Positions 54,119 through 64,000 of a DNA stretch of 64,000 nucleotides are shown piece after piece. The notes below the pieces were generated by a model. That model saw only the letters and a program-made list of their open reading frames with translations, was not told the origin of the DNA and made no database searches. Source of the DNA: Lotus japonicus (Eukaryota; Streptophyta; Magnoliopsida; Fabales; Fabaceae); assembly GCF_012489685.1 (NCBI RefSeq), contig NC_080041.1, forward strand, positions 98,629,205-98,693,204, read 5' to 3'. A program made the translations under genes and the position numbers. The first letter of the stretch is position 1; each line of letters opens with the position of its first letter.

Positions 54119-54723
54119 AGATAAAAAATCATAGTATCGTACTGAGCCTTACGCTTTAGATACAATATCTTGTCATTGGGATCGTCACTGTCTTCCAGAC
54201 ACGTAAGAGTATGATCTAATTCTTCATAGTGATCGGGACAGACCCTATTAGGGTTAAGAAAACTACCACATCCACAGCGACATCCACAAATACTACATTC
54301 AGTACGTGCATCAGAATCATCATCATCAGAATCATCAAAATCATCATCATCATCAGCAAGTTTGGTTGGCTCTATCTCTGTGCTTTCTTCATCATCATCA
54401 TCATCAGAATCATCATCATCATCAGCAAGTTTGTTTGGCTCTATCTCTGTGCTTTCTTCTTCTCCTCCGGCTTTCTTCACTTGACTGTTGGTGGTCGTCT
54501 TGGCCTTCACATTATCAATGGTGTCAATGGTGTCGTCAAGGTTGATGGTTCTCAGTGACAAGGTCTCCTTGGGGACGTCGTGGATGTCAAAGATAATCCT
54601 TTGCATATGAGCTGGGATGCCTTCCTTCTCTTCGATCTTAGCTTTGATGGTGTCAATGGAATCAGAACCCTTCACCTCGACAGGGATGTAGTCACCGGAC
54701 AAGGTTCGTAGAAAGATTTGCAT
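54112..54723 (-). CDS. Divergent ubiquitin-like protein with acidic repeats and a Cys cluster (203 aa)
   Basis: Start [20 protein letters not shown] at 54723, directly after a CAG acceptor; an upstream ATG at 54744 is inside the intron. Residues 1-45 follow ubiquitin ([20 protein letters not shown]), then diverge; a second short IDNVKAK echoes the start of another ubiquitin unit. Next are two copies of [17 protein letters not shown] separated by Asp/Ser runs, a Cys/His cluster [13 protein letters not shown]...[10 protein letters not shown] and a short charged tail. The Gly-Gly end needed for conjugation is absent. A 5' leader intron (donor at 55042, acceptor ending at 54724) matches plant polyubiquitin gene structure. 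Function unknown. Confidence 0.75.
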   Translation of the reverse strand: MQIFLRTLSGDYIPVEVKGSDSIDTIKAKIEEKEGIPAHMQRIIFDIHDVPKETLSLRTINLDDTIDTIDNVKAKTTTNSQVKKAGGEEESTEIEPNKLADDDDDSDDDDDEESTEIEPTKLADDDDDFDDSDDDDSDARTECSICGCRCGCGSFLNPNRVCPDHYEELDHTLTCLEDSDDPNDKILYLKRKAQYDTMIFYLS

Positions 54724-55110
54724 CTGTTGAAAACAATAGAGCAAAACATTGGAAATAAAATCACAAACCCTAATAATATCAAACTAAAACATAACCCTAA
54801 ATGACAAAATTTGGGAAAGAATCAAAATTAGTGAACGCGTTGAGCAGAATAATTGAACCAGTAAAATTAACAACGAAAATCTAGACAGACAGAGACAGGA
54901 TAATGGAATTGCAATTGAAATTTTCGAAATTGATAGGGGAAAGAACTGAACGTATAATTGACTACGAAAACACAGACAGTATAACAAACAAGATTAAACC
55001 TAATCAGATTGTATGAAGGAGTGAGAGAAAATCGAGACAAACCTTGAGAGAACGAACAAGAGGAACAAGAGGAACGAAATTAGGTTTGCGTGAGTTGAAC
55101 GAAGCAGGGA
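54724..55110 (-). promoter_or_regulatory. 5' leader and leader intron of the ubiquitin-like gene
   Basis: Minus strand: CTCTCAAG|GTTTGTC donor at 55042 and TTTTCAACAG acceptor immediately before the ATG. Leader exon lies above 55043. Such introns raise expression of plant polyubiquitin genes. Confidence 0.65.
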
Positions 55111-55292
55111 GCCTTTATGCGATGAGATCATCGAGTGTATCATGGACCATGTATTCATGGTGGCCGAGGAACACTACTTGCAAGGCTAACCCATATAGTA
55201 AAAGAAGGCCTTGAGAGTACACATGTCACACTTCTCTCTCTCCGTTTTAACTAAGTAGAAATTTCAAAATGTGTTTAGTCATTATTATTGAA

Positions 55293-57425
55293 TAAACTTT
55301 CATATAATTATATTATTCAAGTTCAAGTGCATAACAAATATAAAATTTATTTATGGGGGATTATTAAATATATCATGTTTTATGTAGCAAAAAAAAATAT
55401 ACCATGTTTACTATTTTTATTCCGTAAATTATAGCTCAAGTCGTAGTGAGGATAAATGGGTTGGAGACGTGTGTCCAAGTATTTCCATGAAGATGATTCT
55501 AAATGTGTTTTTCAATGTACTCAAACAAAACATACCATAATTAGTCATAAGATATTCAATCTTTGAGCCCCAACATTTTACTAAACTAAATTTTAGTCCT
55601 AACTAATTTACATTATTATACTTTTTTCTCAAGATGTAATAAATTATAATTTCGACCGTGAAAAAAACGTATTTTCATCGTGAACATCATCTTCTTCCTC
55701 AGTCTGTCGATGTACGCCCCGCAGAGTGCCGCTCGCCGCAGACGGCTGACGCTCGTCGTTCGCCGAAGATCACCGCTCGCCGCATCCAAGACCTAATAAT
55801 GACAGCGGCAACAAGTCGAGAGGCGCGTATGGCGAGAGGATTTGTAGGCGAAAGGCTAGCGTCACCAGCGGCGGTCTGCGGCAAGCGGCGATGGCGAGAG
55901 GTGGCGGCAAAAGATTTTAAGGATGAAGTTTTTTTTTTAACGTGGTTGAATTGATTTTTACGGTTATTAAGTTTTTTTTTTTGAACTAACAGTTACAAAG
56001 TCAAGATTTGTGATGGTTTTTGAAATATAACATAAAATATTGATTGCTGAAGATTTAAAATATAATTTGATAAATGTTATGGGTTAAATCATAATTTATG
56101 ATATCTTGATAAGAAAGTATAATAATGTAGATTAGTTGGGACTAAAATTTAGTTTAGTAAAATGTTGGTGTTAAAAGATTGAATATCTAGTTACTGCTAA
56201 AAATAAAAAATAAAAAATAGAATTAACACGTGTCATGCCTTTATTGATTGCATTTGAGACTGTTTTGAAACTGTCTCAAATGACACAATAGCCAAGAGGT
56301 CACCATCATTTCCACGTGTTTGTAAGCTGTTACAGGCGTAGTTATTTATTGGTGTCCGTTTCTTACGTGTTTTCTATTAAGAAAAAATATATATATTCCC
56401 ACGTGCTCAATTTTTTTCCATTCTTCAAATAAAGGACTTTTTTTAAGTTTAAAATAATATAAAGGACTTATTTGAGAGGAAAACTTAAAAAATTATAAAT
56501 TTTAATTAATAAAAAAGAGAATACTAAGTTCAGAAAACCAAATAAGTTTTCCCCGTAAGATAACTCAAGTGGTAGGAGCTGGGACATAAGGGTTGGGCAG
56601 GGGGAGGTCTAGGGATCGATTCCTGTCGGGTGCAATTTATCTTTCCGATATACCGAAAAAAGAAAACCAAAAAAGAAAACAACTCATCAGCTCTTTTGTT
56701 TAGTTTGTATTCTCATAACCCTAATCCCCGAGACTTTAAGATCACGTTAAGTGGTAGGTCTCTCCTAACAAATACTTCTCCATACGCACCACCTAGAAAT
56801 TAAACGTCGAACTAGATACTTAAGGAGTTCAATTATCTATCAGTTGTACTATCAACTCTACGATAAGAGGTTATAAAAGTTTTAATGGGAAAGTAAAATA
56901 TCTATCAATTTAAAGTATAAACATACAAAAATAATTTATTTTTCATCCCTCCCTAAAATTTGATATTAATTTTTTTATCGTAAACTATGAAAATATTTAC
57001 AATTAGTTATTCAAATTCAACTAACATTGTAGATTCTAGTTTTTCATTTTAAAAAAATACTCCCAAAGTGATGTAAGAAAAATAAATTAAGAGTAACTTT
57101 TGAGAAAGAGTTTATTATGCCTACAAGTAGCTTCCTTCATTTCCGATCTTTTTTATAATTGTTCCGAGGCACAATATATTTTCAATTAGCTTTCACTACA
57201 AGAAATTTCCAATTTTCCTACCAAAATTGGCTTCAAACAATATAGATATAATAAAATCAAATATTATATATAATATTCCCAATAACATTCTATTTATAAC
57301 TTTCTTTGCAAATGACATTGATTGGTAATCTCAAAACTCTACGTTTCCATGTCTCGAGTTTGCCGTGTTTTCAATCAGATCCATGAGTTGAATGCAAATT
57401 TACAGTGCCATCTGCTCCATCTAAA
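55293..57425. repeat. Circularly permuted copy of 3173-5301
   Basis: 55293-55542 matches 5053-5301; 55543-57425 then matches 3173-5056. The internal join (ATAATT|AGTCATAAG at 55542/55543) does not exist in the source copy and marks the closure of a circle of about 2129 bp. TAAA stands at both outer ends (55293-55296, 57422-57425) and once at the opening point in the source (5053-5056). The copy holds the truncated TIR element (55543-56287), the SINE (56547-56660) and the CACTA-like end (57194-57205). It is inserted between the ubiquitin-like and beta-amylase genes. Confidence 0.92.
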
Positions 57426-57733
57426 TTGATAGTCCACTATACTGATATAATTTAGCAAGTACAGAAATAATACAGATCATTGTGCAGTGGCCAATACAGA
57501 CTTCTATGAGTTTGCACATTTATGGACAAATTTTACATCCAGATTCGGATGGGTTGTTTGACCCCCCCCCCCCCCCCCCCCCAAAAATGTATCCTAAATC
57601 CTAATTAACTAACAACTAGCCAGAGCCACAGAAAATAACAATCCTATTCACCTAATCTGTAACAGGATAACCCAACCATTTCGTTGGTAAAACTAAGTAC
57701 AAATTCTTCCAGATTCTCTCTGCTGTTATACTG
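57426..57733 (-). other. 3' flank of the beta-amylase gene, with a poly-C run
   Basis: Probable 3' UTR. A C homopolymer of about 22 bases lies at 57561-57582; such runs are error-prone in sequencing. Confidence 0.5.
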
Positions 57734-60700
57734 TTAAATCTGAAGGTCAAGAACAGCTTCCCCTGCAGAGAGAAAAGACAGTAATAAACTCAAAAGCTTA
57801 ACTTTAATCATCAAGGTTGTCAGACTACCAAGTCTAGATAGACTCGTTTTGGGTAGGTAGACTCAACTCATATGACATACGAGTCTACCAAAAATGAAAG
57901 TACTTAATAAAACATGTTAGGGTGTACAAAGATAACCTAGTAGGACCATCAAAGAGACACTAACCAAATAAATTCAACATCCAACATCATAATAAAGCAA
58001 AATTTCAACGAACCGCAATAGTAGAGTGAAATATTACTTAGACATCTCATAAAGCATACATAAACAACCAATGTAACAACAAATAGAACAACAAAGTAAC
58101 AAAAACAGAGCAACTCAGCCGCTGTGAGACAGCAAGGAGGAGAACAAATAGAAACACTAAATAGTACAAATTTGGGTTTCCTAAAACTAAATACAAGAAC
58201 ACAGCGGCATGTGAAGGGGAGAAAAATATAACAAATGTAAAGAGGAGTAAAAAAGGCTGAAAGACGATGGTGGAGGGCATTGCAGTCCAGCAACACAAAC
58301 TGAATGTTCACTGGGGGTGGAGCAGCTCCAGGTGACGGAGCACTTGTCTCTTGGTGGAGAAAAACCCTAGCGGAGGAGGAGCAAGTCCAGGTGGCGGGCA
58401 GCTATAATGGCTGAGCAGCTCTCTCTCTCTCTCTCTCCCTCTCAGGTCACTATTCTTTTATGAGCTCCAATATGGTTCCAAACTAAAAAAAAGGTCCAAC
58501 ATACCCTGCTAATAAAAACTCAGCCATTTTAGGTCAGGTTTCAGGTAAAAATCAGATTTCTCTTTAGACTCGTAAACTCAGAGCGGAATCGCGAATCTAT
58601 TTGATTCTGACCAAGTCAAGGAAAAAACGAGTCTGCATCCGAGTTAACTCGACTTTGCTATGAAGAATCGTAAGCTCGTCCGAGTCTTGGCTCGCGTTTG
58701 ACAACCATGATTATCATCATCCCCCAACATAGCAACTAGTCAACATTTTTTGCCGTTATGTGAAGTTCAACTTCAAGTTTCAACCCCCCAAAAACTTAGT
58801 CCAACAGAAAAGGAGGATTACATTAAAATAAGTGCACCTCTGATATACTTATTTCATATTTATTACTTGCAAAATAATCCCAATCAGATAAAAAGTTTAT
58901 GTTGTAACTAGTAGTAATTGGGTGTTGTATGTGCAATGCATGGGGATCAAAGCATAATATTAGTGTGTGACAACAATGAAATCCGTAGTTCAATAAAAAA
59001 GTAGTAAGAAATTTGAGTCATTTTGCTAATTGGAATCCCAAGTATGGAGTAGAAATATCCCTAATGACGCATAATTGACCATTCAATTCCAGGTATTATT
59101 TCCTTAGTAGATATTTCCACAATTCAGCAAGAGCCTAAAGATACATTTGGAACTTTATCCATTAAACTTACCGTGCATTCTCTTGACAAATCGTTCAAAC
59201 TCTATGAAATTCTGTCGTTCCATAAGAAGTGGACTAAGCCTCGGGTAAGCAAACGATGAAAAGTGTCTTCCATCTGGATCATTCATAGGCTTGGCATTAT
59301 CCAAAACCTTGTTATAGCTAACTCTGTTTAGGCAAGGAAGCGCATTCTCACTGACAACTGGTAGGCCAACATCCCACCCAGCATTTAACACCTGCAACAC
59401 ACAATCATGATCTGTACTTTAAATTATACGAGTACAATACTAAAACTAGATTTTGCATATAGAAAATTTGTCCATAATAAACCAACAAAGTTATATTATT
59501 CTAATAAGTTCTTCACAGTTACTTATTTAAGCTTTAAGAAACCAATCAGACAAAAGATAATTTTTTAGCAATGATTAGGTATACTAACTTGCCAGACTAA
59601 TCCCTCAGGATCTGCAAATGTCTCTGGAAAGCCCTCATGTTGGTTCAACGTCTGAAGGTCAACACAAGGAATATTTAAGCTAACTCCGTTTCTTTTTAGC
59701 ATAGTCATAATTGAAGCATAGCCATCACGATTGCATGGGTTATAATACCCAGCAGTTAATTCTGCAGCATGACTGGCAGTCTTGTACCACCAGTAAATAC
59801 CTGATAGCTGTATAGAAATTAAAATACATCAGAGACTGTTCGAGGCTAGAACACACACACACCTGTAAAAACTAAATTTAAACCTACACATGGATAAGTC
59901 CTAGTCAAATAGGGAAAGCATTACTGTAGAATTAATTTTAGATAAAGAATTTTCTTCCTTCTGATATTTTGGGCCTGGGAGCAGAAAATACTATTTTGTA
60001 TATGAAAAAGTTTTACTTGGAAATATCAGTCTACAAAAGAAAATTCCTTGGTCATGGTAAAAAAATCATTTTGAAAAACTCGAATTAAAACTTCTTTTAA
60101 ATTAAGGGAAAGTAAAATTCAAGAACAAATCACATATTTGAAAATTTTAAGGAAGTGTTGTTTTCTGTAAAAACTTTCAAGAAAGTAACACTCTGCAGAG
60201 TGCAGAGATGTTTTGAGCTGAAAATGTGTTATCAGAAATTATCTAACATGATGCTATATTTGTGCAATACCACTTACAAGATAAGGACGGCATCAATTTA
60301 AAATTCCTAATGCTGTAAGACAAATCCTTAAGGTTCAGATGCAGAAAACAATCGAATAAGCTTCCTTTGAAATTTAAAGAACAGAACTTTCTTCAAATCA
60401 TGATCTTCTTTTTCATTAACTTACCTTTGCAGCTATGCAGGAACCCTCAAAAGCTAATTTTGCCAAGGAGAGTACCCGGTTTCCATGATCAACTAAAACC
60501 TGAGAGTACCAATTAAGAAAAAACCTGCCATAGAAGCTATCATAATCACCCCCATCACAAAAGAAACCTGTCTCATGTGGCTGAGAGTTATAGGTACCCA
60601 CATTATCTGGCCCTCTAGCCCAGATAGAGTGCCCCCTTATTTCTGCTGCTTTCCTAAGACTTTTCAACATGTACTGATCATAGCACTGCACACAAAGTGA

Positions 60701-63674
60701 GAAAGATGATGAGCAAAGTGGTTAGAAAGAGATCTCAGGTACATGCACGGGCAAAAGGATATCAACAGAAAAACAGACAGCATAATCCACCGGCTATACT
60801 TGTGTTGTGTGACATGAAAACTATGCAACTTCTCCTTACCAGTATTATTCAATGCTTAATACCAACAGACTAAAAGAAGTCCCTGTATAATAGAGGTTGA
60901 ATGACGAGCCCACTCCTAAACTGAATGTCAAAAACAAAAGACAAGGCAAGAAAAAGAACAGAGTGCAGAAGAACAAAACAATTTTCTTTGAAGCTATGAT
61001 ATGTCTCTGTATAAGTGTTTTTTCTTATTATTTTGGGCCCAACAGATTAAGGATTTACGTGGCTAAAATAATTCACAGAAGTAGAGATATTTGAGGAAGC
61101 ATTTGCAATGAAAATTAAATCTGAAAATTGGAAGATTTAGCTAACTAAACTATGATACACTTCAGAAAATAATTATCCATAATTCTCTCTATAAACAAAA
61201 ACTATTTACCTGGAATTCACCAATGCCAGGATATCTCCACCCGTGTTTTACAGGACAAGATGGGTATCTAAGCTCTCCACACGGACCTAATCCAACTTCA
61301 ATCATGGAGATGAAACCATCCTCAAAATACTCATCAAACTCTACCCGGAAACTTCTCATGAAATCAAAATAAACCTACAAAAATGTATATAAATTACATG
61401 CCTTAATTTTACTGCCATAACATAAAATAGGAAACTCTTCATCCATCCTATCCTCGAAAAGCATCTGATATATATTCACATGGATTTTATTTGAAAAAAA
61501 GGTAATTTAAGACTAACACCATAATATGTACATAGGATGGATTTCAGCTTTCAATATTTTTACTCTTCAAATAAGTACTTTAAACTTGGCTTAAGAATGT
61601 CCAACAGATGGTTTTCTTATTAAGCATATATCAAAATTCATTTCTTACTAATAGCACCTAACAATAACAACACTGATAATAGTAGGAGGAGGAGTTAGAA
61701 AAATAATTGTTATTGTTGTTGTGATGGTAGTCATTTTGTTTATCATGTCATTATTACCTCCACAGCAGTCCGACCTCTTAAAACCCGTTCCTTATCTATT
61801 CCCCAAGAAAGACATTCAGGGTTGTGTCTTCCTTCTCTATCAGTAAAAAATATGTCAGGATTGCTCCTACCAATTTCAGCAACCCAATGGGGTAATGGGA
61901 TACAAACATCATCACCAAAATTACCTCCACATTCATGAAAAGACATCAAAACCTGCCCAAGTGTCAATGGGATAAGCCACTATCAAAGCCAGAATTGAAT
62001 CAGCAAGAGAGAAACCCACACTGATTGAAGTAGCTTATAAAACTCACCTGCAGCTTAAGCTTTAGCTCACGCACCATTTGAAAGAGCCTCTTGTAACCAT
62101 TCCAATTATACTCTTGCGGAGCATGGGCCTCCACTATTCCCCACCAACAATCAACCATAACACCATCAACATTTATTGATTTCAATACCCTCAGCTGCTT
62201 TAGCAAACCATCCGGATCAACAAGCTCACATTTAATATTGATCACCCCCAACTGTCAATAGTATAGATAGAATATCTTATATAATGTTAAATCAAATTTT
62301 ACATAAACTACTTCCTCTAGAAAATCATTTTTTCTTTTAATAGTTACATATAAATTTACCAACAATTTTTTTTTTTAGCGCAAAAGAGATTATTCATTAG
62401 AAATCAAAAGAAGGTACAATGCAATGGGAATGGATAAAACAAAACCACAAAGCCACCCAAAGACCACAAACAAACACCCAAGAGAAAGCGCAAAGGTCCT
62501 AACAAATAGAAGGAAATTTTTCTTTAAGTTCTGCGGCCAACCCTCGAATGGCATCTTCATCACTACCCGGAAAAGTAGAACTACTTCAAGCATTTTAAAA
62601 ACAACAAAATATATTAAGTAGAACTACTTCAAGCATTTTAAAAAACCAATAAACAGAACTTCTAAAAATTAATGAAAAATAAGGGTGAAATAATAGTGCT
62701 TACGGGTAGCATCACGTAAACTGGAACATATGGGGTACCAGCCAAATCACGCTCTGGTAATCTTGGGGGCATGTCAGCAATCTGCAAATGATTAGAAGGT
62801 ATGAAAATAATTCCAATAGATTCATCTTCTAAAGACACCACATTGAAATTATATGCAAAATAAAAGGAAGTTAGTTAGTTAGGTTAGTTGGGCTGACATA
62901 GTCAGAAGAAATAAGGTATGCTGTTTATAATTAAGAAGAGGGGTTGAGAGGGAGAGATAAATAGTTATTTTGTGAGAATCGTGGCCTTAGGGCAGGGAGG
63001 TCCAGACCTTAGAGGAATTATTCTCTATTCTTTGCAATATAATACCAGCCACCAGGTTCTATACACATATACCCTAGTAATAGGGGTCTTTCACATGACT
63101 AATAGAAAAACTCTAAGAAATTGCAAAAGTGGTCGAGGGGGTCGCAGCGATAGCACTGATAGATTTTACAGAATCAGTTAAGATGTTAGATTTTCGTTAT
63201 GAAATTTATCCATTCAAGGCCATTCTCATTTAACATGCTCTGCTTCTAAACAAGCAGGGATGGAGAATTAGATACTGATATAGCAATAAATTATCATGTA
63301 GCAAGTTCATACAATCAGCCTATCATCACGGAAACCAGAAGAACTTAATTATATAAGAAATCAATATGTTGGTCAAATACGTTATCAAATACCTGCTTCT
63401 CATCAACACTATTCATTGAACCACCAATCCCAGGAATATTGTCTCTTTGTGTTTCTCCATCCCCCACTATAGATGTTTGCGATCGGGAACTTGAGGATAG
63501 ATCATAAGGAGATGGAGCTGGCATAAAGACACCTTTCATTTGACATGCATTATACTCTAAAGGGCTTCCATAACCAGAAGCAACTCCCCTAAGTGAAGCA
63601 GATGGAGTTTGTTGTGAAGGCACTTGGGAAGATGAAGTGACAGGTGCAGAATTACCACCATCTGGCCTTTGACC
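57734..63674 (-). CDS. Beta-amylase of the BZR1-domain (BAM7/BAM8) class, 3' part of gene
   Basis: Exons on the minus strand: 63674-63393, 62781-62704, 62251-62048, 61952-61758, 61374-61210, 60685-60425, 59807-59589, 59391-59172 and 57762-57734, all GT-AG and in frame, ending QI-stop. The first visible exon is the linker that in BAM7/BAM8 joins a BZR1/BES1 DNA-binding domain to the GH14 fold ([20 protein letters not shown]); the DNA-binding part would lie beyond 64000. GH14 motifs: [14 protein letters not shown], flexible loop [10 protein letters not shown], first catalytic Glu in [30 protein letters not shown]. The second catalytic Glu position reads Asp (PCVDLQ). BAM7/BAM8 act mainly as nuclear transcription factors with weak amylase activity. 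The last exon is only 29 nt, after a 1.4 kb intron holding an inserted element. Confidence 0.92.
57811..58712. mobile_element. Inverted-repeat element in the last beta-amylase intron (about 0.9 kb)
   Basis: Left ATCAAGGTTGTCAGAC and the complement of the right end ATCATGGTTGTCAAAC match at 14 of 16 bases, followed by GACTCG words on both sides. No clear target duplication. Overlapping open frames (57949-58311, minus) are not recognisable as a transposase. Confidence 0.6.
62364..62600 (-). mobile_element. Probable LINE 3' end in a beta-amylase intron
   Basis: On the minus strand the sequence ends TTGTACCTTCTTTTGATTTC, then AATAATCTCTTTTGCGCT and a poly-A tract of about 12. This is the pattern of 5'-truncated plant LINEs. 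Just outside, a 27-bp unit AGTAGAACTACTTCAAGCAT... is duplicated at 62574 and 62617. Confidence 0.5.
62782..63392 (-). other. Beta-amylase intron
   Basis: GT at 63392-63391 and AG at 62783-62782 bound it. No repeat or nested gene recognised. Confidence 0.7.
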
Positions 63675-64000
63675 CTGTAAGGTTGAAAAGAAAAGGTTCC
63701 AACATGGGAGTTTTTCTGAGATTTGTCAGAACTGAAATTGGCAGATAAACAACTGTAATAAGACATTTGAAATATATTGGTTTAACATTACATAGCTAAT
63801 AAGCAAGGAACTTGACTATATAACAAGTACCAAGAGTTAATGCCTAAACTGCGGATAAATTGTAATAATTTCTCAACAATAGAGCCCTCCAAAAGAAATG
63901 TTGATAAGGACTTCTCAAAGTATAAACATTAGGGGGGAAAACAAAATAGTGAGGCATAGTCCCCCCACTAATAGGGAAACCGCACATGATGCCTGCAGAT
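63675..64000 (-). other. Upstream beta-amylase intron, to the window edge
   Basis: Lies upstream of the CAG acceptor at 63677-63675. It should be intron; the exons for the BZR1-like domain are expected beyond 64000. Nothing else seen. Confidence 0.55.

Noticed and set aside
54229..54558. His/Ile-rich plus-strand frames
   Set aside because: Mirror of the GAT/GAC repeats in the ubiquitin-like gene on the minus strand.
55293..57425. Ordinary segmental duplication of 3173-5301
   Set aside because: Block order is rotated and the internal join is absent from the source; a linear duplication cannot give this without a tandem intermediate.
57949..58311. 120-codon minus-strand frame in the last beta-amylase intron
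   Set aside because: Hydrophobic Phe/Leu/Cys-rich, no family match; lies in the inverted-repeat element within an intron.

Overview
This is plant nuclear DNA. It has AT-rich intergenic sequence, genes with many short GT-AG introns, tRNA-Met-primed Ty1/copia retrotransposons, Helitrons and several hAT miniature elements. The style of the Sirevirus, the SINE head and the MITE motifs suggest a legume. That is inference, because no species-diagnostic sequence is present.

Three genes look real and probably functional. At the left edge is the 5' part of a NO VEIN-like GHKL/HSP90-type ATPase gene (minus strand, 1-2764). Near the right edge is a divergent ubiquitin-derived gene (minus strand, about 54112-55100), followed by most of a BAM7/BAM8-class beta-amylase gene (minus strand, 57734-63674, running off the window). 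A fourth locus, 9624-13148 (plus strand), encodes the TOPRIM and DNA-cleavage core of topoisomerase II without its ATPase half. Its 11 predicted exons join in one unbroken reading frame. Directly behind it is a decayed, intron-containing copy of the SNF2 domain of BTAF1/MOT1 (13598-17323).

The centre (23963-42848) is a nest of mobile elements. A decayed autonomous-type Helitron on the minus strand, with Rep and PIF1-like helicase remnants and plausible termini, is split by a 13.3 kb Sirevirus-type copia element (24595-37904; target duplication CAACT). That element carries gag, pol, a 945-codon envelope-like ORF, an antisense ORF with its own TATA box, repeated polypurine tracts and nearly identical LTRs. 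Its reverse transcriptase is split by a solo LTR of the same family (29462-30669; target duplication ACAGC).

Elsewhere there are four non-autonomous hAT elements with perfect 8-bp target duplications, a solo LTR in a TOP2-like intron, copia remnants, and gene fragments (two PPR, a receptor kinase, a PDR-type ABC transporter, a peptidase-C45-like exon, a beta-galactosidase 3' end).

The most unusual structure is a 2.1 kb segment present twice, at 3173-5301 and 55293-57425. The second copy is a circular permutation of the first, bounded by TAAA at both ends. This is what re-integration of an excised or copied DNA circle would leave. Exon and ORF boundaries were read by eye from splice consensus and family motifs; no alignment or expression data were used.
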